A DNA stretch of 21,363 nt from Anaerolineales bacterium (GTDB lineage: Bacteria; Chloroflexota; Anaerolineae; Anaerolineales; Villigracilaceae), in contig JAFGKO010000081.1 of assembly GCA_016928525.1 (NCBI GenBank), positions 1 to 21,363 of the forward strand, written 5' to 3'. The notes under the pieces were generated by a model, which worked only from the letters and a program-made list of their open reading frames with translations, was not told the DNA's origin and did no database searches. Positions 16,878-21,363 of the stretch are shown piece after piece (position 1 is the stretch's first letter; each line of letters starts with the position of its first letter). The position numbers were made by a program, and so were the translations under genes.

Positions 16878-17408
16878 TTAATCCGCTACTCGCTTGCCAT
16901 AATAAAACTCGCCAAATTCCTGGCCATCAAAATCTAACACGCGTGGTAGATATGCCCATTGCTGAAAGCCGAGTTTTTCCAGTAACTTTTTACTTGCTTC
17001 ATTAAGATCAATTATGACGGCAATGACATTCTTAATGTGAAGCGATGGACAAACGCCCAGGGCATGATTGAGCATCGCACTGCCAATCCCCCGTCGCTGG
17101 TAAGCAGTGTCTATGTAATAACTGATCTCTGCTGTGAAGCGCAGAGCCAGTCTGCCGGGACGATAAGCACTTAAGCTACACCAACCGATTAATTGATTAT
17201 GAATCACTCCAACAAAAATTGGATGCCGATTCGGTTCGTGTTCATTAAACCATGGCGTACGGCCCTCGACTGTCCAGGGAATCGTATTGGCTGTCGAACG
17301 CCGAGTAGGAACCGCCTGATTATAGATGGCTACAATGTCTGGTAAATCGGTTATCTCTGCAATACGGATGTGAATTTCATGCGCTGTGATAGGGGGGACA
17401 TTTTTCAT
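16878..17408 (-). CDS. GNAT-family N-acetyltransferase (phosphinothricin acetyltransferase type)
   Basis: This 176-residue single-domain GNAT enzyme begins IRIAEITDLPDIVAIYNQAV and has the acetyl-CoA loop motif QRRGIGSAM at about 112-120, preceded by the strand EISYYIDTAY and followed by NEASKKLLEKLGF. The pattern resembles the phosphinothricin/methionine sulfone acetyltransferase branch, which acetylates the amino group of small amino-acid-like compounds. The true substrate is unknown. No good ribosome site precedes the ATG at 17408. It is read divergently from the nitroreductase operon and precedes the IclR gene on the same strand, separated by a weak terminator and a candidate promoter. 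Confidence 0.85.
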   Translation of the reverse strand: MKNVPPITAHEIHIRIAEITDLPDIVAIYNQAVPTRRSTANTIPWTVEGRTPWFNEHEPNRHPIFVGVIHNQLIGWCSLSAYRPGRLALRFTAEISYYIDTAYQRRGIGSAMLNHALGVCPSLHIKNVIAVIIDLNEASKKLLEKLGFQQWAYLPRVLDFDGQEFGEFYYGKRVAD

Positions 17409-17433
17409 ATCGTTATGTTACAAAAATCCTCAT

Positions 17434-17446
17434 CCAACTGAGTTGG
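17434..17446. promoter_or_regulatory. CCAACT-G-AGTTGG palindrome in divergent promoter region
   Basis: A 13-bp inverted repeat with a one-base centre lies 26 bases upstream of the acetyltransferase start and 12 bases before the TTGACA of the divergent operon. Its AGTTGG arm matches the half-site in the leader repeats at 8635 and 12024. Confidence 0.35.
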
Positions 17447-17458
17447 TCTGTCTACTTA

Positions 17459-17487
17459 TTGACAATTGACTTATATTATGTCATACT
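17459..17487 (+). promoter_or_regulatory. candidate promoter of the nitroreductase-CoA-transferase operon
   Basis: A perfect TTGACA (17459-17464) is followed after 17 bases by CATACT (17482-17487), a four-of-six match to the -10 consensus. It lies in an AT-rich divergent region about 78 bases upstream of the nitroreductase start. Confidence 0.45.
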
Positions 17488-17506
17488 TACATTGTATCAT
17501 AAAATA

Positions 17507-17531
17507 AAACAATGTTTCATCTCGCGAAACA
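17507..17531. promoter_or_regulatory. possible IclR-type operator
   Basis: AAACA-A-TGTTT (17507-17517) is an 11-bp palindrome, and the TGTTTC at 17513-17518 also faces GAAACA at 17526-17531. GAAACA/TGTTTC half-sites are known for KdgR, an IclR-family repressor. The location between the candidate promoter and the ribosome site suits repression by the IclR protein encoded nearby. This is an inference from motif resemblance. Confidence 0.4.
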
Positions 17532-17564
17532 ACATAAAATCTTTTCTAACCATGAGGAGGAAGG

Positions 17565-18242
17565 ATGTCAGAAACATATAACTTGGTCGATGCGACCATA
17601 AAGGTCATCCAGGACCGTCGCAGTATCCGGGATTTTACCGATGAACCGGTCTCAGATCAGGATCTTGATATGCTTTTGGAAGCCGCGAGGCAGGCACCTT
17701 CGGGAGAAAATGCGCAGCCGTGGCGCTTTATTATCGTCAAGGACGAAGCGATGCGCAAGAAGATGGGGGCGATTGCTGGCGGCGGAAGTGGCCGCCGTTT
17801 CACAGCTGAATTTGTCACAAAAAAGATGCAGGAACGTTTCGCCACTTTACAAGATGAGGCCAAGCGCCAGGCCGCATTCCAAAAACTGACTTCCGGCCAG
17901 GTTTCCACTTTCATGGCTGACGCTCCGATCAATCTGGTGGTGTGCGGCAAAAAAGATGTCTGGGATACACCCTACGACACCTCCGCAGCGATCGAAAATA
18001 TCCTGCTGATGGTCACGGCGTTGGGACTGGGAGCCTGCTGGGTGATTGCTCCCTGCATTGACATCCGGGATGAAGAACGCATCAAGGCGCTACTGGATAT
18101 CCCAGAAGGTTATAAGGCCGTCAGCATTCTCTCAATCGGTCATCCTACAAGACCGCACAAGCCACGCCCCCGCCTCCCCATAAATGAATTGGTCTTCACA
18201 GAAAAATGGGGTGATCCCTACTACAAAGAGGAGCAAGCATGA
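17565..18242 (+). CDS. nitroreductase-family flavoprotein
   Basis: The 225-residue FMN-dependent oxidoreductase of the nitroreductase superfamily has the N-terminal flavin-binding signature RRSIRDF (17-23) with the following LLEAARQAPSGENAQPWRF, and a C-terminal GLGACWV segment that lines the flavin site. It is expected to be a cytoplasmic dimer using NAD(P)H or reduced ferredoxin. The superfamily also includes enoate-type and dehalogenating enzymes, so the substrate is open. A glycine-rich insert (AIAGGGSGRRF) sits near residue 70. A strong GAGGAGG ribosome site is present (17554-17560). As first gene of the operon, its stop codon overlaps the next start as ATGA, indicating translational coupling. 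Confidence 0.9.
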   Translation: MSETYNLVDATIKVIQDRRSIRDFTDEPVSDQDLDMLLEAARQAPSGENAQPWRFIIVKDEAMRKKMGAIAGGGSGRRFTAEFVTKKMQERFATLQDEAKRQAAFQKLTSGQVSTFMADAPINLVVCGKKDVWDTPYDTSAAIENILLMVTALGLGACWVIAPCIDIRDEERIKALLDIPEGYKAVSILSIGHPTRPHKPRPRLPINELVFTEKWGDPYYKEEQA

Positions 18243-18703
18243 GCGACAAAACTATCCCCATTGATTATGCCAACGGCCTCATCTACGAACTTCAAAAGGC
18301 CTTCTGGGATGAGCGCGGCAAGGGTGCGCGCTTCCGCACAACGAAGGTTGGGCATCAATACTTTGAAGAAAAGGTCAGACCGCTGCTCTCAAGCACGGAG
18401 GTCACGGATATTCTGGAAAAAATCCATGGAGTCCTAAAAAGTGAGGGAATCGTAGCCGAGGTCTCCTATAGCCAGGAAGAACGACTATTGAAGGTTGGTG
18501 TTCAGGGTTGCATCCATCGGGCGGTTGAAGAGAAGATGTTGGCTAAAGAGGTTGAGCCGTTCACTTGCATCCCAGCCAACCTGATCGTACTGGCCATCGA
18601 AGAGAAATTGGATATCCCGGTTGAGCTTGCGGAAATCAAAGTAGTGGATGGGAGTTGTCAGTTATTATTGGTTATGTTCGAAAAACGACCAGTACTTGAA
18701 TAG
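18239..18703 (+). CDS. unrecognised 154-residue protein, coupled to nitroreductase
   Basis: I do not recognise a family with confidence. It is a soluble acidic protein with no signal peptide or membrane segment. The N-terminal half is helical and charged. The C-terminal half has a spaced cysteine pattern: Cys91 in VQGCIHR, Cys110 in PFTCIPANL and Cys140 in DGSCQLLL, a layout reminiscent of small ligand- or metal-binding output domains. The start overlaps the nitroreductase stop by four bases and the CoA-transferase follows nine bases after its stop, so equal co-production is likely. It could be a partner of the nitroreductase, or a binding protein for an intermediate. Confidence 0.8.
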   Translation: MSDKTIPIDYANGLIYELQKAFWDERGKGARFRTTKVGHQYFEEKVRPLLSSTEVTDILEKIHGVLKSEGIVAEVSYSQEERLLKVGVQGCIHRAVEEKMLAKEVEPFTCIPANLIVLAIEEKLDIPVELAEIKVVDGSCQLLLVMFEKRPVLE

Positions 18704-18712
18704 GTAACAACC

Positions 18713-19612
18713 ATGAGCAAGGTTTCGACCCTAGCTGAAGCGGTCGCTTCGATCCATGCAGGTGCTCATGTCGCCCTCTCCGGGTTTGCTACAGCGCGTT
18801 GTGCAATGGCCTTCGCTCATGAGGTGATCCGTCAGGGAACGAATAAGCTTACTGTGTCCCAATGTGTGGGGGCTATGGATGCAGATATGTTGGTCGGAGC
18901 AGGAGCCATAGAACGAATTGTATATGGAGGTGGCTCACGCGGTCGTACAGGTCAACATCATTGCATTAACCGAGCAATTGAAAAGGGAACCCTTAGCACA
19001 GAAGAGTTTAGTAGCCTTTCGATGACCTTCCGCTATCTGGCTGGTTCCCTTGGGTTACCCTTCATACCGATCCGGTCCTTGAATGGTTCGGACATCCTCA
19101 AACAGTTGGAGGAAAAAACACCGCCTGTGGTGGGGAGATTACAGGATCCCTTTAGTGGCGAGGATTGGTTGGTGCTCAAACCGCTTGAACCGGATGTGGC
19201 AGTGATCCAAGTTCAAGTTGCGGATGAGGAAGGGAACGCCTGGATCTTAGGGCCGCGCTGGGATAACGAAGAGCAGGTCAAGGCGAGCAAACGAACGATT
19301 GTTATGACCGAACAGCTTGTTTCCACGGAAACGATCCGTCGCTATCCCGAGCGGACATTGGTTCACGGTTTCAGAGTCTCACATGTCGTGCATTTACCCT
19401 TCTCGGCGCACCCCAGTTCTGTCTATGGGGCCTACGATTTCGATAAAGCACATATCGACCTGTATGCGCAAGCTTCCAAGACACCGCAGGGACTGCAGGA
19501 ATATCTGGATAAGTACGTCTATGGTATAAAAGACCATTGGGAATATCTGGAACAGGTAGGTGGCATGAAATATCTCGATGAACTGCGCGCAGATCCCATC
19601 CTGGGGTATTGA
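18713..19612 (+). CDS. CoA-transferase subunit A (glutaconate CoA-transferase type)
   Basis: This 299-residue alpha subunit belongs to the class I CoA-transferase fold (PF01144, GctA-like). The N-terminus HAGAHVALSGFATARCAMAF matches the Gly-Phe lead-in of GctA and IpdA proteins. A glycine-rich loop (YGGGSRGRTGQHHCINRAIEKG) and LAGSLGLPFIPIRS follow, then DVAVIQVQVADEEGNAW and an AHPSSVYGAYDFD stretch near the C-terminus, all typical of this branch. With the B subunit it would move CoA between carboxylic acids, or hydrolyse a cyclic CoA ester as in the IpdAB branch. AGGT lies upstream of ATG 18713. It sits in an operon of five genes, with the B subunit 18 bases downstream. Confidence 0.9.
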   Translation: MSKVSTLAEAVASIHAGAHVALSGFATARCAMAFAHEVIRQGTNKLTVSQCVGAMDADMLVGAGAIERIVYGGGSRGRTGQHHCINRAIEKGTLSTEEFSSLSMTFRYLAGSLGLPFIPIRSLNGSDILKQLEEKTPPVVGRLQDPFSGEDWLVLKPLEPDVAVIQVQVADEEGNAWILGPRWDNEEQVKASKRTIVMTEQLVSTETIRRYPERTLVHGFRVSHVVHLPFSAHPSSVYGAYDFDKAHIDLYAQASKTPQGLQEYLDKYVYGIKDHWEYLEQVGGMKYLDELRADPILGY

Positions 19613-19630
19613 AAGGGAAGGAGAGCATAA

Positions 19631-20407
19631 ATGGCAACAGACCTTGAATATACCTCTTTCGAGCTGATGGCTGTCGCAGGGGCACGAGAACTGAAAGACG
19701 GCGAAATTATTGGCGTTGGGCTTGGCTTGCCGGTCATATCTTCTTTTCTTGCGAAGCGAACCCATGCTCCCAATGCAACGATTCTTTTTGAGTTAGGCGT
19801 GGTTGATCCAGAGCCCCTTACGGTTGCCGTGCATGGCCTATCGGATCCAAGACTATGGTATCGAGCAAAAATCCACTCCAGCTTTGCCGATATGCTGGGT
19901 TCCGTGTTACATAAGGGCTTGATAGATGTGGGCTTTTTAGGAGCCTTGGAAGTCGATATGTATGGCAATTTGAACACCACCCTGCTGGGCGATCCAAAAG
20001 GCAAATTCCGACGCTTTACGGGGAGTGGAGGCGGTAATGATCTTGCCTCTAATGCGCGCCGAACCGTCATTACCATTCGGCACGAGGCCCGAAAGCTTAA
20101 TGAAGCCGTGACCTTCATTACCAGCCCTGGTTATTTGCGTGGTGGCGATGAGCGTGAAAAACTGGGACTGAGGGGCGGTCCAAGCCGTGTCATTACGGAT
20201 AAGGCAATCTTTGGCTTTGATCCACAAAGCAAAAGGATGCGGTTGGAATCAATCCATCCAAATACAACTCTTGAAGATGTCCTGTCCAATATGAGTTTCA
20301 AACCGATCATTCCGGACGATGTGCCTGTTACCGTCCCCCCGACAGCGGAAGAAGTCCGACTAATTCGTGAAGAGATCGATCCTGAAAAGGCGTATGCTGG
20401 AAGTTAG
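19631..20407 (+). CDS. CoA-transferase subunit B (glutaconate CoA-transferase type)
   Basis: This 258-residue beta subunit is GctB-like. The conserved glutamate region is ATILFELGVVDP, placing Glu54 at the position of the catalytic glutamate (Glu54) of Acidaminococcus GctB, though the usual ESG is ELG here. Retention of the glutamate favours CoA transfer over the IpdAB-type hydrolase reaction, but substrate cannot be deduced. Other family segments are VGFLGALEVDMYGNLNTT, FTGSGGGNDLA and RTVITIRHE. A clear AAGGAG ribosome site lies upstream of ATG 19631. The subunit pair should form an alpha2beta2 or larger enzyme; the ferredoxin gene follows after 36 bases. Confidence 0.9.
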   Translation: MATDLEYTSFELMAVAGARELKDGEIIGVGLGLPVISSFLAKRTHAPNATILFELGVVDPEPLTVAVHGLSDPRLWYRAKIHSSFADMLGSVLHKGLIDVGFLGALEVDMYGNLNTTLLGDPKGKFRRFTGSGGGNDLASNARRTVITIRHEARKLNEAVTFITSPGYLRGGDEREKLGLRGGPSRVITDKAIFGFDPQSKRMRLESIHPNTTLEDVLSNMSFKPIIPDDVPVTVPPTAEEVRLIREEIDPEKAYAGS

Positions 20408-20443
20408 TTCCAGTGAATTTATTAATAGTATAGGAGTAGAACT

Positions 20444-20674
20444 ATGCCATACGTAGTTACTGATGCATGTATCCTGTGCGGGGCTTGTGTCGCTGGCTGT
20501 GAAAGTGATGCCATCACCGAAGGCGAGACCCAGGCCCACATCGATGTCGAAATTTGTGTTGAATGTGGCACCTGTGAACGAAATTGCCCTTCTGAAGCGA
20601 TTATTTATATGGAAGAAAGCGAATACGAAGCCTTTCTGGCTTCAAAGGGTGCAAAGGAGACTACATCCTCCTGA
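20444..20674 (+). CDS. 2[4Fe-4S] ferredoxin
   Basis: This 76-residue clostridial-type ferredoxin has two CxxCxxCxxxC motifs: Cys9, 12, 15, 19 and Cys38, 41, 44, 48. Proline follows only the second motif (CPSEA); the first ends CESDA, which is common. A short acidic tail (EESEYEAFLASKG) extends beyond the minimal fold. It would carry low-potential electrons between cytoplasmic enzymes; within this operon the nitroreductase-like flavoprotein is the obvious partner. AGGAG lies upstream of ATG 20444. It is the last gene before the operon terminator. Confidence 0.95.
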   Translation: MPYVVTDACILCGACVAGCESDAITEGETQAHIDVEICVECGTCERNCPSEAIIYMEESEYEAFLASKGAKETTSS

Positions 20675-20701
20675 GTATGGATAGTATCCAGCAACCAATA
20701 T

Positions 20702-20732
20702 ACCCCTCTTTCGAAAACGAGAGAGGGGTTTT
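20702..20732 (+). terminator. intrinsic terminator of the nitroreductase-ferredoxin operon
   Basis: ACCCCTCTTTCG (20702-20713) pairs with CGAGAGAGGGGT (20718-20729) over 12 bp with one G-U pair and an AAAA loop, followed by TTTT. It lies 27 bases after the ferredoxin stop codon. Confidence 0.9.
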
Positions 20733-20741
20733 GAGAAATTA

Positions 20742-21311
20742 ATGAATATTCTACTTCTTGTAGTTGGGGTCTCCTCAGGACTTTCACACAGCCTTTATTC
20801 TGCTATTTCAAAGTCGCTTCTCAAGCATCGAATTAAAGAACCATTTCTGTTTTTTCTGTACATCAGTGTTCTTCAAGCCCTAATAACACCATTACTCTGG
20901 CTCTTTGTTAAACCAGCAGTTCCACCCATATCCGGGTGGACACCTTTGCTAATGGCTGGAATTACTGGTGTTATCGCATTCTTGTTTCTTTATGCGGCTC
21001 TGTCCAGTGGTGATGCATCCAGTGTCATGCCAATTATGGGGAGTAAAGTTATCTTTGCGGGTTTCCTTGCTACATTCATGTTGAACGAAAAACATAACTG
21101 GGCTATTTATTGTGCTGCAATATTGGTTGCAATCTCTATAGGCATACTTGGCTATTCACCATCTACAAATAGAAAGAACCAGTTTTCCGGACGACCGGTT
21201 TTCCTGATGCTTCTATGTTCTATCGTATTTGCATTTACAGATAACTATATAACCCGCTCCCTAAAATATATCGACTCTCTGATTACCTTACACAATTGTG
21301 TTTTGGGATGA
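20742..21311 (+). pseudogene. DMT-superfamily (EamA) transporter, truncated
   Basis: The frame encodes 189 residues of a hydrophobic EamA-domain protein: about five membrane segments of the first repeat (for example LLMAGITGVIAFLFLYAAL), the loop with SVMPIMGSKVIFAG and LNEKH, then the first segment of the second repeat (FLMLLCSIVFAFTDNYI). Typical DMT carriers have about 290-300 residues and ten segments, so roughly a third is missing. The frame ends at TGA 21309-21311, and no other frame continues with membrane-like sequence. It is lower in GC than the operon before it. No strong ribosome site precedes ATG 20742, which is 10 bases after the terminator. It may be a disrupted gene or, less likely, a short natural form. 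Confidence 0.6.
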
Positions 21312-21322
21312 AAGGATGACAA

Positions 21323-21336
21323 CAGGCTTTAGCCTG
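21323..21336. repeat. short palindrome next to the break in the transporter gene
   Basis: CAGGCT-TT-AGCCTG is a perfect 6-bp stem with a 2-base centre, starting 11 bases after the truncated stop codon. Such palindromes occur near the ends of some insertion elements and as dispersed REP-like sequences, but the window ends too soon to tell. Confidence 0.35.
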
Positions 21337-21363
21337 CAGTTAGACAAAATTGCATTGAAAGCA

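Noticed and set aside
19519..20118. 199-codon open frame on the minus strand
   Set aside because: It is antisense to the CoA-transferase B gene, which has clear family motifs.
1..21363. CRISPR arrays, rRNA genes, transposase genes or intact tRNA genes
   Set aside because: No regularly spaced repeats, ribosomal RNA motifs, transposase frames or complete cloverleaf sequences were seen on either strand by eye.

Overview
The window looks like a chromosomal segment from a Chloroflexota bacterium, most likely of the Anaerolineae type. This is inferred from gene content and style only: mid-range GC, many GAF-rich sensors of the 'YYHAHIYLL...GVLDVQ' type, and family PF04392 substrate-binding lipoproteins placed beside sensors. 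No rRNA or other marker gene is present to confirm it.

Positions 1-15605 are a signalling island read entirely from the minus strand. In transcription order it encodes: a membrane histidine kinase with three GAF domains (12918-15605); an OmpR-type response regulator (12107-12910), followed by a good intrinsic terminator; a PAS4-GGDEF-EAL cyclic-di-GMP protein (8693-11788); a soluble REC-REC-GAF-PAS histidine kinase (6198-8588); and then two tandem copies of a two-gene module. Each module is a substrate-binding lipoprotein followed by a dCache-HAMP-GAF membrane sensor (5146-6165 plus 2688-5024, and 1621-2634 plus 1-1551, the last cut by the window edge). No ABC permease or ATPase is present, and the complete sensor has no catalytic output domain. 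The lipoproteins may therefore act as ligand-presenting co-receptors, with the sensors passing signals to the soluble kinase encoded next to them. A leader repeat carrying tandem GTTGG half-sites lies upstream of both the c-di-GMP gene and the soluble kinase gene, and is a candidate target of the OmpR-type regulator.

Positions 15606-16004 carry no gene. They hold a strong minus-strand terminator, a tRNA 3'-end-like remnant just upstream of it, and a 14-bp palindrome. This looks like an island boundary.

Positions 16005-17408 (minus strand) encode an IclR-family regulator and a GNAT acetyltransferase of the phosphinothricin acetyltransferase type. Divergent from them, 17565-20732 is a compact plus-strand operon: nitroreductase, an unrecognised 154-residue protein, the two subunits of a glutaconate-type CoA-transferase, a 2[4Fe-4S] ferredoxin, and an intrinsic terminator. 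The spacing and IclR-like half-sites in the divergent promoter region suggest an IclR-controlled pathway that activates an organic acid as a CoA thioester and couples it to flavin and ferredoxin redox steps. The substrate cannot be read from the sequence.

The window ends with a DMT (EamA) transporter gene that stops at about two thirds of the usual family length (20742-21311), followed by a short palindrome.
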